Shown one piece after another: positions 21,829 to 34,014 of a DNA stretch of 64,000 bases. The notes under the pieces are model-generated. The model ran no database searches, was not told the DNA's origin, and was given only the letters and a program-made list of their open reading frames with translations. The DNA is taken from contig JABYQR010000236.1 of NCBI GenBank assembly GCA_022592445.1, positions 1-64,000 on the forward strand, read 5' to 3'. Source of the stretch: Cytidiella melzeri (taxonomy: Eukaryota > Basidiomycota > Agaricomycetes > Polyporales > Irpicaceae). Each line of letters starts with the position of its first letter. Positions within the stretch are counted from its first letter, which is position 1. The position numbers were made by a program, and so were the translations under genes.

Positions 21829-24800
21829 CTCCCCCTCAGCGAGGTGAAACTGGACGAGCCCTAAGGACTCAGAGTGACGAACGTGAGCTTCAGCCGGTAA
21901 AGACTTGGTGAAGATGTCAGCAGGGTTGTCAACTCCAGGGATTCGAACCAATTCGACAAGGCCTTCGGTGACGCATTCGTGAACAGCGTGCGCAGTGACG
22001 CGAGTATGTTTTGAGCGATGCTTCACGTGGGTGGACTTGGAAGCGTCTACAGCACTCTTGTTGTCGCAATGAAGGACAACAGGTAGAGGAAGAGGTTGCT
22101 CAATTTGATCAGTGAGAATCTTCAACCACTTGAGTTGCTCGCAAGCTTCGTGAGCCGCAAAGTATTCTGAGTCGAAGGTAGACTTCGCCACAGAACGTTG
22201 TTTGCGCGAGGACCAGCAGACAGCGCCATAGCCAAGGAAATAAACCCAGCCAGAGGTGGAGAGCGAGTTGTCTAAGTCGCCGGCAAAGTCGGCGTCGGTG
22301 TAACCGACAAGATCGTCAACGCCTTCGTCATTATGGCCTAGACAAAGTCGGAGACTGGAGGTACCGCGAAGGTAGCGAAGAACATGATATGCAGTGCGGA
22401 GATGCAGCTGCGAGGGGTTGGATTGGTACTGACAGAGCTTCGCAACGGCGTACGAGATGTCAGGTCAAGTTCCAAGGGAGGCGTACATGAGTGAGCCAAG
22501 TACGCTGCGGTAGGTGTGGATAAGTGCTGGGTCGCACTGCTCCTTGGGATTTTCATTGTGTACCAACTGGATACCGGTTGGAAGCGGTGTGGAAGCAGGA
22601 TTGGAGTCCTCATGCTGGAAGCGTTTGAGAACGGAATTTATGTAGACCTCTTGGTCGAGGTAGATGAGACGACTTTCCCTATCCCGAGTGATACGGATAC
22701 CGAGATAGTGCTTGAGCTCGCCTAAGTCTTTGAGATCGAAATGGCGACGAAGAGCGTCCTTGGTCTCCTTGATGAGGGTGAGACTGTTCCCCATAATAGT
22801 GAGATCGTCGACGTAGCAAACAATAATTTGGAGGGCTCCCCCTTGTCAACGAGTGAAAATGGCGACATCACCTGTGTTGTAACAGACGAAGCCGAGTTCT
22901 TCGAGGCATGCCTTGAGCGTGAGGAACCATTGGCGTCCTGCTTGCTTTAGGCCATAGATTGCCTTATGAAGGCGGCATACTTTGCCTTCATCCAGTACAA
23001 ACCCTTCAGGTTGCTCCATGTAAACCTCCTCGTCCAAAGATCCGTTCAGATAGGCTTGTTGGAAGTCAATCTGGTGAATTTCCCAGTCCAGAATAGCTGC
23101 CAAGGCGACGAGGTATTGCCAAGACTCCAGACGGGCGACGGGAGCGAAGGTGTCTGTGAAATCGATGCCTTGAACTTGCTCAAAACCCTTGGCTACCAGA
23201 CGTGCCTTATAACGATCAACATTTCCGTCCTTGTCGAGTTTGAGTTTGTAAACCCATTTGCTCTTAATCGCCTTGCAACCAGGGGGCAAATCGACTAGTT
23301 TCCATGTTCCAGTGTCCTGGAGACCTTTGATTTCGGCCTCCATAGCTGCATGCCAGTCATCTCGGTCAGGTGAACCCATAGCCTGCCGGTAGGTACGAGG
23401 CTCCCCCTGAGGCGTGACTGCTGCTGCCAGCATGACAACCTGCTCGTCAGAGAGGACAGTGCCGGCGTCAGCTTTTGCTTTGCCTTTGCCTTTGTAGGGG
23501 ACCTTGTTACCGCGAGCCCGAGTCGTCTCCTCAATCTCTTGTTCAGTAGCAGCCCACATAGACTGGAGACGCTTCGCATCACGAGGTACAACAGTGCGTT
23601 GTGAACAACGTGTAACACCAGCATGAGCCGGGTTGGAGAATGGAAGGTAGTCGTGTGGAGAAGCGGCCGGAAGACGATTGGGATTTGGCTCGAGTTTGGG
23701 AGAAGGTACAACAGGAGGACCTTTCCGTTTGGAAGGCGAGAGTGGCGTGGATGAAGAGCTAGGCTCTGGTTCAGCAGATGTGGACGAACTAGGAATAGGA
23801 GTAGAGGGACGCGGTATCCGTGAAGGCGTAGGAGCCGACGTGGATGTTGCATCAAGAGGAGGTGGTTGTTGAGTTGAGGGCACTTGTGACGTGGTAGTAG
23901 CCGGCTGTGAAGAGGGCGTTAAAGGAAGTGAGAGTTCAAGATCGTACGTGGTCGGCGGAGAGGTTGGAATGCTCGAAGTTGGTTGAGTAGGAGGTGAAGG
24001 ACGGTTAGGAAAGATCAGTTCGTCGAATACAACGTCAGTACTCGAGACGATCCTATGAGTATGTTTGTCCCATAAGCGGTAACCTTTAGAACCCGCTTCA
24101 TACCCAACATGCACAAGAGGCTGAGCGTGAGCATCGAGCTTCCTGCGATGATCCTTGTGAATGTGGCGATAGGCTAGGCAACCAAAAACACGGAAGTATG
24201 AAACATCCGGCTTGGAGCCAGTGATAATCTCAAATGGTGTCCTCCAATCCAGAGACCGTTTGGGTGCTCGGTTGCGCACATGCACAGCGGTTTTCACGGC
24301 TTTTTCCCAGAATCCTTTGGACATCCCAGCGGCGTAAAGCATAGAGAGCGCAGCCTCCATGATGGTGCGGTTGAAACGCTCAGCCTTGCCGTTTTGTTGT
24401 GGTGTATCCGGGGTGGTGCGCTGATGGACAATGCCAAGATCCTTCAGTCGTTGCACAAAGCGCTTCGACTGGTATTCACCGCCCCTGTCAGAGCGAAGAA
24501 TCTTGATGTCCCTCTTGAACTGAGTTTTGACCAGCTGACGGAACTCCTCAAACTTCTGCTCCTGTTTGTCTTTGTGTTTCAGGAAATAAATCCAGACGTT
24601 GTCAGAGCAGTCGTCGATGTACGTGAGCATGTAGAGGTGTCCGCCGTTTACAGAAGGGTTCTGCATAGGTCCAGCCAAGTCAGTGTGAATGAGATCGAAA
24701 GGTTTGTCCGTGCGAGGTGTTGAGGATGAATGGAATGTGCGTCGTGTGGCCTTGCCGAGTTGACAACCTTCGCATGCGTGTTCAGAGCGAGGAGTCTTCT

Positions 24801-26319
24801 CGTCGATAGTCAGACCTGTCACTAGGGAGTCGTCAGAGCGTAGCTTCTGTAGTGCTTCCCAGTTGAGGTGACCATAGCGTTGGTGTACAAGGTCGATGGG
24901 TGACGAGTGCGTGTGTGTGGAGGAGGCGACCGACGAAGAAGAGACGCGAAGTCCCAACCAGTATTGGCCGCCCTTGAGAGTACCTATGCCGTAGGTGGTA
25001 TCATTCTTGTGTATCCGTGCTTTACCGCCAGTGAAAACGGTAGAGAATCCTTTGGAGTCAAGACAGGAAATCGAAATGAGTCGGTAGGCGATGCCCGGGC
25101 AGTATAAGACGTTGTCGAACTGCGCTGTGAGCTGCTTTCCATCAACGTGTACGGTTCCACGTACGCTCCCAGACCCAAGCGTAGACATTGAAGTCTTCGA
25201 AGCATCAGCTAATGTCGCAAACGACGGCGTAGCGAATGGCTTGTAGTCATGGAAGTCGTTGAGGTTGTTGGTGATGTGTCTCGTACAGCCTGAGTCGAGC
25301 ATCCAGGGTGTTTCACCCGAAGCATAAAACATAACATCTATATTTGCGACGTTGGCGGCTTCGGACGCGGAGTCCTCAGCGGAGACTACATGTACAGCAG
25401 CAGAACCGTTAGACGATGATGGTGACCCAGAAGATTCCTTCTTCCCCTTGTCCTTTCCTCCTTTTCCCCCTTTCCTTGCCTCCTCAATGGCAGCCTTCTT
25501 CTTACGACACTCGTCCTCTGTTGACCCTTGTACTTGCAGAACCCGCACTGCTTCTTTGACTTGCCCGACGAGGACGAAGCCGAAGACTTGTTGAACTTGA
25601 CCGCAGAGACTGAAGGCGATTCCTTTCGCTTAGCCTTGTCGATGAGGCACGATCGGATGTCGTCGTATTTCAAGTCCTTTGGCGCGGTGACAGCGAGGAT
25701 GGGCTCGACAATGTTGGCAAGGAGTCAGGGAGTACCGAGAGGAGACCAAAGATCTTGAGCAGTTCCTTGTGCCAAGGATGCCGGAGGCATCAACTTCTTG
25801 CCAGAGACGACCGCGTTCTTCAAGCTGTTCAACGAGAGGGCGTGAGCCGTCGATCGTGTGAAGGAAGTATTGCTTGAACTTGAGGAACGCAGAGAGAGTG
25901 GTCGAGGCGGAGTAGTTGGCCTTAAGCTTAGCGTAGATCTCGGCGGCGGAGTTGGTCTCGAGGTCGAAGAGATGGTGGAGAGAGCTGTCGACAGTCGCGA
26001 GGAGAACCAGAGTGACGTTGGCGTCGGCCTTGCACCAGTCGTTGTAGTCCGTGTCGGTGGACGCGGGCTTGACCAGAGAAGGATCGACCATGCCAGACGC
26101 GGCTTGCGTCTTGAGGAACTGGATGAACAGCATGTTCCATTTCTTCCAGTTGTTGGCACCAGTCAGTTTAGGCAGCGAGTCGAGTTTGATGAACGAGGAG
26201 TTGCTGGAAGTGTTCTTGACAAACGACGAACCAGCGGCAGAGGGGCCTGCAGAGGCAGGAGTGGACCCAGCAGGGCCAGACGATGCCGAACCACCTGTGG
26301 GAGGTGTGGTGCTCGACAT
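21826..26319 (-). pseudogene. Copia gag-pol polyprotein, two frameshifts and two stops
   Basis: Start ATG at 26319 (MSSTTPPTGG). Gag has WKKWNMLFIQFLK and LWQEVDASG; the frame shifts at about 25735 and again at about 25530, the second inside the zinc knuckle (CGFCKYKG, then TEDEC). From 25548: protease LDSGCTRHI (about 25296); integrase zinc finger HQRYGHLN...CEGCQLGK, catalytic blocks DLIHTDLAGPM, LRSDRGGEY and PQQNGKAERFNR; Ser/Pro/Thr-rich linker; RT with WVYKLKLDKDG, QIDFQQAYLNG and, after a TGA at 22846-22848, CYVDDL. A second TGA is at 22465-22467 (before PDISYAVA). RNase H: YTDADFAGD, KQRSVAKSTFDSEYFA, HCDNKSAV, HTRVTAHAVHE, ending at 21826. Apart from the frameshifted part, all pieces share one frame, and the catalytic motifs look intact. 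Confidence 0.95.
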
Positions 26320-26439
26320 GTTGGTAGGACGTTAAGGATATGGATGTGAAGAAACCTGGAGTCGTGTGTCGACGTTGATCGGAGCGAAGCGCAGATGGGC
26401 GCGATAAGGTGAACGATGAGTGTGGATTAGAGTCAGGCG

Positions 26440-26451
26440 GGGCTCATAACC
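26440..26451 (-). promoter_or_regulatory. Copia primer-binding site matching initiator tRNA-Met anticodon arm
   Basis: Immediately inside the 5' LTR the element-sense sequence is GGTTATGAGCCC, complementary to GGGCUCAUAACC, the anticodon stem-loop of eukaryotic initiator methionine tRNA. Priming by an internal, cleaved tRNA fragment is known for Drosophila copia and relatives; the tRNA sequence is from general knowledge, the match is seen directly. Confidence 0.75.
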
Positions 26452-26890
26452 TAAAGCCGGTCGAATGTATTCAACACGTCTAGAGGCAGGGATGGATGCG
26501 CAGTTGTAATCCCACTTGCCGTCGTAAGGACCTAAGACACACGAGCGAAGCGAATTAATCCAGGTGCAAAAGAGAAAGAGCACGATTGCATAATGACTGT
26601 ACCTAAGACACACAAGCGAAGCGAGTTAACTATAGGTACAGGCTGTGAGCATATTGCATATGTGAGGGACAATGAAGAATACTCACTCCAGGTGCGAAAG
26701 AGAAAGAGCACAATGGAGTGTCAGGAGCGGGGGCGAAGGTATATAAGACAGAGCCCTCAGGCGACCCAAAAAGGAATATCTGTGATAAAGATGTGTCCGC
26801 GTGATGAAAGAACAATAAGGCAACCATATACGGAAAACAAAAGACATTCCGGTAACTATGAGTCCGTGAGCCGGAGCTGAAAAGCCATTA
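26452..26890 (-). repeat. Copia 5' LTR
   Basis: 439 bp, same length and nearly identical to the 3' LTR at 21390-21828 (few differences, for example GATAAAGATG against GATACAGATG), which points to a fairly recent insertion despite the broken ORF. Confidence 0.95.
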
Positions 26891-26895
26891 GCACT

Positions 26896-28040
26896 CCGAG
26901 TCCCCGATTGCGCAGTCTAGCGCACTTTAGCTGTTCATTGCATTGCTACAGACAATGTGCTATTGGCATTTTGTTGCCTCCTGATGCATTGCTATACCTC
27001 TATTGCTGTTTTGCTCCACTGTTCCTTTTGCTCCGAGCCCTGCAAATGCATCACCGCTTGCCCAAGTCTAGGTGCAGCCTAGGACTCTTGGACCCACTTG
27101 CAACATACATTCACCCATACCCTCAACCCCTGCTTACACATGTAATTGTCTTTGGTGAGGTCAGGTGTGTTTGGTTTCTTTGCATCCAGGGTGTGTGTTA
27201 GTGTCTCAGCATCTCAGGCTTGTCTATGGTTCAGCTCTTGTGCCTTGTTTGGACATTCAAGCTTGTGCTTCCTTGAGTTGTGGCCTGGATTCTCGCGCAA
27301 CTTATCGTCCATGTTCTCTCGCAATTTTTGGGGCCGCCTCGAGCACATTGGCATTTTCCCTTGAAAACCTTTGTTTTCTTGCGGCCCCTTTCCTCACTCA
27401 CTCCTTTGGATCCCACAGCTCTTCTCATGGATAGGAAAACCTTGAGCAGCCTCTCAATTTGGTCACTACAAGGATTTGTTTCCATTGCACTGGCTCCTGC
27501 TCTGCTTTGTGGCGTAAAGTCACCAAGCCTTTGTTTGATTGGATGCTCGTGGTTCAGCCGCACAGGAAGCAGTGTGCTCCTTGTTCTTGTGGCAGGTCTC
27601 ATGTTTGCCCCTCGTTTCATCTCACACTGCTGTCTCTTACTGCCTTGTTCTCACGTAGACCTTTGGTAAGATATGGACTTTTTGCAATGATCTCTATACA
27701 CAGCGTGTTTGTACCTCAAGTAGCTCAGAACACGACACCCCCCGTGTTTCCCCCTTCAAGTCCACCTCTACAAGCCTTACATCTCGCGTCTCAAGCCTCC
27801 TTGCAGTGCGTATATCTCATTTGTGCTGCATTCTCAAGCCCTTTTGTGTTCCTCACTGTGTTAATTCTACTGTGTTGCATTCCTCTTCCACTGTGTCCTC
27901 ATTTCGAGCCATTATTCACCTTCTCTTGGCCTCTGCGTTTATACTGTGTTCCTTTCACTGCCTTGTATTTTACAGCCACATTTCTCTTTGACTCGCCAAC
28001 TGCAATCCCCTGTGTTCTCTCCTTTCCTCTCATCCCAATT
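26896..28040 (+). repeat. Non-coding repeat related to 19046-20650
   Basis: No gene. The part 27,380-28,010 follows the same order of motifs as 19,060-19,661 plus 20,401-20,560, separated by the copia element and the pentamer arrays. The extent and percent identity were not computed. Confidence 0.5.
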
Positions 28041-29654
28041 GCTGAGTTAAGGAGTTGTACAAAGTACGTGGGGGATCCACAGCCAGGGGAAAAGGGTGGA
28101 GGGGGGGGAGGGGTTGCAGGATGCTTGGGCAACAGAAACATTTTTGTGTACCACAGAGATGGCAGATGTCACAAGAGTCTGGAGATGTCACAAGAGTCTG
28201 CAGCAACTACTGAGCTTGATGCTGGCATAAACATGGGAAGTGTTTTCGATAGGTAAGTTGAGATATATGGCAGTGACAAGCAAAGACACAGAGAACATAA
28301 GTAAGCTAACTGAAACAAGTGGGGGTTTGAGATGGTAACTTGGGGGGTTGTATTCTGAGCTACTTGAAGTACAAAGTTTGTGGCTGATATATGTAGCTAA
28401 CTCAAACAAAACAAAAAACAATCTTCCTCTGTCATCAAGTGAGGCAATGTGGAACCACACAAGAAGGAAGTTCTGGATGCATTCTGATTGGGTTTCGTGT
28501 GGTTCAGGACAGCTGAAATGGGGTGCAACATATATTTAGCTTGCCCACAATCCAAGTGTCTAATACAATGAGATCTTGGGGACAAGAGGTCACATGAGTC
28601 AGGAGAAACATGGAGGCAGAAGCAAATTTGAGAGTGTTCTCAAGTAGAAGCACCAAACACAAGGATAAAGTTGGGAGGGTGGCCATAGTGGCTTGATACA
28701 GAAGGGCTGCACTTGATCATGTTTGTTTGACTACACTTTGCCAGTGGGCACCTGACTCTGGGAAAGTCTGAGTTATGTGGGTGCTGAGGTCTGATGCAAG
28801 CCACATGTTGCAAAATGTCTGTTTGTCAAGTGCTCACCTCAAGGCTGTTCAGCCTGTGCCTCGTGTAGCTCTTGAGGTCCCAGACAAACCAATCACAAAC
28901 AGAGTATTGGTGGTGCTTGAGACTCCTTGCCACTGTTGTGCAAGCTTGTTTCTTGAAGCTCCTTGCATGTTACACAGTGTCTGTATGTGGCAACAGAGAC
29001 TTGCTTTATGCAAGGTCTTGCAATGCTTTCAGCCACGTGCACGCTTAGCAAATTCCGGGCATATCAGTGCATGCCCTCAACCTTAGCTGAGGCAGCCACT
29101 TCACCTCCATCATGAGTGGTGTTCTTGTTGCAAGTATAAAATGCTGCAGTGGGCCCTCCCCAACCTTCATCTCAGGAAGAAGGAAAGACTGGTGGTTGAA
29201 TGTCTGGAAGTTCAGCTCCTTGTAGATTGAACTGTATGAATTGTGAGCATGCATTTGTGAATAGGAACAAGTTCTTGCAGAGTTAAATACTGAATCTGTC
29301 ATATCATCAATTCTATAGCATATCTAGATGAAAGAAAAGAAGAAAAACAAGAACAAGAGGATGCGAGAGAAGGTTGCATACATAGCACAATGGGTGCTCA
29401 ACACAGTACACAACTGCACATGCTCACGTGACATGACATGCCACGCACCTCAGCACACCTCAACATTCATGACTTCTCAAATTTCCTTTAGGTAGCTATG
29501 ATGTATAGCTTTCATTGTATACAGTCTTGTACAGGTAGCATTGAAACTGAGCAGAGTGATATTAGAGTACTTGTTGCACTGAAGGTGCCCTAGCACAACC
29601 AATCTGTGCATGTGTGATTGATCTACACCCGTGCTCCACAAAATTCACCAAACC
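28041..29654. other. Gene-free, CpG-poor spacer
   Basis: No frame shows recognisable protein. A G-rich run (GGAGGGGGGGGAGGGG) lies near 28098. The sequence is rich in TG/CA and poor in CG, as expected for old methylated, deaminated DNA. I see no promoter, tRNA or transposon end. Confidence 0.5.
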
Positions 29655-30122
29655 TTTTAGTCTCAGTCCCAGATGGTCCAGGCATACCTTTCTGTTTTGA
29701 GAGCAAAGAGCAAAAAAAACAGACAAAACCCAGGAAGGTGCCCAAATGTTTGGTGTTTTTGGCCTATCCAGGTGTAGGTGAATACATGCACTTGCTGACA
29801 GCACTCTAAGATTTGGAAACAGAATCTTTAAATAATTTTGTCAGTTCTCAGCTTATTGTACTTGAATTAGGATTTAAAAAGGCGGAGGGACTTTGAAAAC
29901 AAGAGAACGGCACAGGCAGAGTGATTCAAGTGTTGCATCTGGTAGAAATGATCAAAGCACCCGCTGTGGGGGCTTTGTCGACGCAAAATGTGATCGGGAT
30001 CACCGACACCCGCATTGGCTAGAAACACCGGACCCTCAGCTGCCTTCCTGTCTTGGGTTTTTGTTCTCCGCTCCCAAAACAGTAAGGCAGTGCACGTGGC
30101 AGCGTGCAAAGGGTCTGGGACC
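29655..30122. repeat. Imperfect inverted repeat (hairpin) interrupted by MULE
   Basis: The left arm (about 29655-29790) reads CAGTCCCAGA...TGTTTTGAGAGCAAAGAGC...GGTGTTTTTGGCC...GGTGTAGGTG. The reverse complement of about 29990-30122 reads CGGTCCCAGA...TGTTTTGGGAGCGGAGAAC...GGTGTTTCTAGCC...GGTGTCGGTG. The arms are diverged. The MULE target duplication lies in the CTGGGACC of the right arm, and the hairpin resumes at 34134 (GAGACTACAGACC against GAGACTAAAAGG in the left arm). It is probably a non-autonomous inverted-repeat element, with undefined ends. Confidence 0.6.
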
Positions 30123-30232
30123 GGATTGTCAGCCTGAACAAGGAGTTGCCTTATACGGATGTCACGTGCAAGCACGGGAACTCGGCTCGGAGACGTGCGA
30201 GATTACGATCCTGCCACGTGAGGGGCGGTTCA
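30123..30232. repeat. MULE left terminal inverted repeat
   Basis: Matches the reverse complement of 34015-34124. The first 28 bases are identical; inner parts differ (TTATACGGATGTCACGTGCA against AATTGGGAGGTCACGTGCAT). Confidence 0.9.
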
Positions 30233-30277
30233 CCACGACAGTTCGAGACACCGAACACCAACGTCGCCACCACCACT

Positions 30278-30790
30278 CTTGAACTCTCGCCAGTGAATCC
30301 ATTCGCTGCGTTGAGTGATATCTCTTGAACTCTCGCCAGTGAATCCATTCGCTGTGTTGAGTGATATCTCTTGAACTCTCGCCAGTGAATACATTCGCCG
30401 GTACCACCACTCTTGATCTCTCGCCAGAGGCGTGGCAGGACCAAAGGTTCGACTCGCACGGAGTGAGACACTGAGCAACTACTCCAGCGGATTAGCGGAT
30501 TGATGGCGTACGAGCGACTCACGATAACTACTCCGCGAGGACCTTCATTGCACACCGACGAGGAGGTGCATAGAGGCTGCTGCCTGAGCAACATAGCACG
30601 GCGCAGCCCTTCAAACCACCTCGGCGGTGTTATGATGGAACGGAGAGAGGCGGCCGAAGTTCGCTGCGTTGAGTGATATTTACGGTGAGTGATATTCATG
30701 CGCAGAGAGTGAGCTGGAGGCGTGGCAGGACCGAAGGTTCGACTTGCACGGAGTGAGACACTGAGCGACTGACGATAACTATTGTGAAAT
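30278..30790. repeat. MULE subterminal direct repeats
   Basis: A 46-bp unit (CTCTTGAACTCTCGCCAGTG, then AATCCATTCGCTGCGTTGAG, then TGATAT) is repeated about three times at 30278-30410. A second repeat, GGCGTGGCAGGACC plus AAGGTTCGAC and ACGGAGTGAGACACTGAGC, occurs at 30429 and 30719. Subterminal repeats in MULEs are plausible transposase-binding sites (inference). Confidence 0.75.
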
Positions 30791-30821
30791 GATCAGTACA
30801 GTGTAAGTTCTATGTACTACA

Positions 30822-33808
30822 TCAATGAACACCATACGACTCCTTTCGCTTCTCAGCTCGCAGCTCTCGCGGCGGCCCAATAATACCGTACTTTGCCTTG
30901 GTAGATCGGAGAGACGGAGCCGGAGGGGTCATAGGGCATGATAAAGTTGCCCGGGATGGACTAGGATCTACTTCCAAGATCATCCGGTCGAGCTGGCAGG
31001 TGAGCCTGTTCAAAACAGATTGTACTTTCTGTGCTCGTGAGATGTCTGCACTGAGATGTTGTGCCAGGTGAGCATCGCATAGCCATTCTGCCATCTGGTT
31101 GAGGCGAGGTGCCACCTTCTCGAGGTCATGAAGGGTGCGCGAAATTGTTTGTTCATTTAGCGCTTGCTTATTGGTTCGCTGCAGCTCGTTAAAGTCCAGG
31201 TCGGGTCGAGGGCCTCGTGCTGATAGGGTATCGTCATCAGCGTTGTCGGCGTCGTCATTGTCCGGACCTGGTGTCACAAACCCAGAGTGCTCACTGTCAG
31301 CAAGATCAGATGCGCCATCCGAGGTGAGTTCATCGGCAATCCTCCTTCCGATGGCATTTAAGTCATGCCCTTCCAGTTGCTCAGACCCCAGTTGAGGATT
31401 TTCGGAGTCAGCACCTTCACGGAGGAAATCATTGATCGCGATCGAAGCTTGCGTGACGGGATCCAACGCGGATATCGGTGGAGCTGCCACTTCTATTGGA
31501 AGGGCTTGAGCACGGCTGCGACACTGCAGAAGGTATGCCTCTTCCTCAGAGTTTGGCACCCATGACCGCAAGTAAGGAAGCTGAAGGCCTTGTCTCCGAA
31601 GCAGTTCCGTCTGCACTGCAGCAGCGCGAATATGCTTGCAGACACGACCTCGCCCGACGAAGTCAGGACAAGTACAGGTCACCATACCTGCAGGGCGGAA
31701 GGTAATTGTATACTTCGCAGGTGACGGGTCAAACTCTGTTGCAAGCGCCGAGAAACATTCGAAGGTGTAAGTTCCCTCGTTGTCCAAGACCGGCACACTT
31801 ATCTGACGGTTTCCGACCAGTGTAGCGGCTGCAAGATCTCTCTCGTCATCGGCGGCCCAGTATGCAGCTGGCACAGAAGGAAGTGAAGAGCGACCGCGTG
31901 AGTCGATTATCATAGTGCCGCCTGGAAGTTTTCTCAGCAATGCGTCTCGTCGTGCTGATTCTGAGTCCTCGAGGCGCCGCTGCTGGAAAATAGAAGGAAG
32001 GGCATGGAGCACGAGAACGTGGACCAGAACGTCAATCCGAAGCCGTCGCCCGTTGTTCTGCCACCGACGTAAGTGTTTTCGCTTTAGTACTCCATTGAAC
32101 GACTCAAGGTGATTCGTTGTAGGTACAATCTCGTTAATGGGTCGCCTGAGAAGTATTGCCGCGCGAAGCCGTCCAGCCTTTGACCAGCTCACCCACAGTG
32201 CTTCGCGTAGCCAATAGGAGTCAAGGTAGTCAAGATGCTCTACCGCGCCTGCCGAGGCACCTTCATCACATTCTCCCGCGCCCCGCAATGCAAGTATCAC
32301 CCTTTTCTCGTCACTCACAATAGATTTCGCGCTTGTAAAATCTTCTGTCTCGAGAAGTAGGTCTTCGACTCGACGAAGACGAGACTTGAGATCACAATGG
32401 TCGGATGAGGTTCCTTTCAGCGATTTGGTTCGGTGGTTCTTCCATGACTGCCGCAAATGGAATTTGCATATCAAGAGGACTATGTGGGGAAAGACACGAA
32501 GAAGGGCTCCGCGCTCTGTAAGGTCTGTGTCGGTGATCGCCACCCAAACATCAAAGTCCTCTCCGTCCCGACTTCCCAATGACAGCCGCCACTGCTCTAA
32601 CACCTTTTCTAGGATGCTTGTGTCATATCCAGCAGCGGTTTTCTGATTTTTGCTTGGTGCAGAAAATAGGAAAAAGGCGATGGGAACTCCTCGATTTGCC
32701 TCGTCCACCCCCATCACGATGAAAAGAAGCATCTTCTTGTTGCTGATTCCAAATGTGCCATCGAGAAGTACCTGTGAGTGATGTCCGTACCTCCATGCAG
32801 CGTCATTCATTTCCGGTGTTGAGATACAGACTTCAAGACGCTCTTCCTCGGTCGTTCTCGGTGAATAATGGTGGATAGCATCGCGAAGGGTTTTATTGAA
32901 CTGCGGTGAGTCTACATCAAGCCATTCATGGAGATTAATGTAATCTTGCTCTGAGATCTTGATTCCCCGAAGACGATGGAATTGTCGATAGAGGGACCGG
33001 TTGTCTTTATGGGAAAGAAGCCACCGAAATCGTGAGTTTGCTAAATCGTCCGGCATGTCTCTGTACTTCTGCTCCGCAAACATCTGCTGATTGGTCTTCT
33101 TGACATCAGCAAGAGTGACACCGCTTTTGAGGAGTTGAAGGGCATGTTTATAGACAGATGGATGCACTGGAAACACGGGTGGGCGTGCGAATGCACCGCT
33201 CAAGCACTCGTCGTTGTGCTCCAAGTGCCCGCGAATCACGAGAACTCGGTGAGTGGTTACTTGATACACAATCTCGCAGTGCGCCAAACATCCCGTGAAG
33301 TCGACAGGGTTACTGCGCTTGCTCGAGCCGCGAGCTGCGTGACTGTAGCTACACGAGCTACGATTGCAGTTGAGTACTGATGTGTAAATGTTTTGATGTT
33401 CTGTACTCACCACTGATATAACAGTCTTTGAGTTGCCTTCTCTCCGACACCTTCACTACTGGACCATCTACAGCTCCACTTATTCCCCAGCTCGTCCAGG
33501 GCACCAGTGTCAAGGTGATTTGTGGCAAGGATTGCACGAGCGGTAAGTTGGCTGTGTTCGTCTGCACTGTCAAATTTCTGACAAAACAGTTGATCGCGTG
33601 CATATATGAGCAGGACTGCTTCGCGCTGGCTGTCATCAAGGAAGAGTCGATCGGTATAAATCTTCGCCAACTCGGGTGGTAACTTGTAAGGCTCGGCTCG
33701 GCTTGCAACAGCTTCATTAACATGTATAAAGCCTCTGAAGGTGGGCGGGGTTTTGGGGCGGCAAGCAGTCTTTGCTTTCGGTTTCTTTCTGGGGGGAGGG
33801 GTAGCCAT
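30822..33808 (-). CDS. MULE transposase, two exons, 977 aa
   Basis: Model: exon 1 33808-33411, intron 33410-33358 (53 bp, GTGAGT...TAG), exon 2 33357-30822; the phases (2+1) join exactly, and the frame is open. Residues 1-132: basic N-terminus and a region ending NKWSCRWSSSEG; with YSHAARG and GHLEHNDEC after the junction this resembles the WRKY/FAR1-type zinc domain of MULE transposases. The DDE core has LLDGTFG (Asp near 332), ITDTDLTERGALL (409-411), CKFHLRQSW and NHLESFNG (Glu near 551). A SWIM zinc finger CTCPDF...VCKH lies at about 694-708, followed by an acidic linker and a C-terminal helical region. It cuts and pastes the element in the nucleus. It is the best-preserved transposase in the window. 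Confidence 0.93.
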
Positions 33809-34014
33809 AGAGGATGTTGGGTACCTGTTCGCGTCGGCCTGTCCGCCCCCGCGATTATGTTAGTGCGCCCTGATAGACTACTATTGCAGTATTACATTTT
33901 TGTTATGTCTACTTACTGATTACATACTGGGAATAACAAACATTGTATAGGTTGAGCTCTCGAATGATGCATGATCAATAAAATTTTCAGGCGTTGTCGC
34001 GAACCAATCTCACT

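Larger units (their letters stand above)
21390..26890 (-). mobile_element. Complete Ty1/copia retrotransposon, degenerate ORF
   Basis: 5,501 bp with 439-bp LTRs at both ends and the target duplication GCACT (21385-21389 and 26891-26895). Transcribed leftwards: 5' LTR 26890-26452, primer site, gag-pol 26319-21826, polypurine tract, 3' LTR 21828-21390. The domain order protease, integrase, RT, RNase H defines copia. Two frameshifts and two stops disable the polyprotein. LTR ends are TA...TA rather than TG...CA. Confidence 0.97.

Noticed and set aside
25858..26349. 163-aa plus-strand frame
   Set aside because: Antisense of copia gag, which has clear family motifs.
30278..30410. Regular direct repeats that might suggest a CRISPR array
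   Set aside because: Units abut without unique spacers and lie inside a MULE in a eukaryotic genome.
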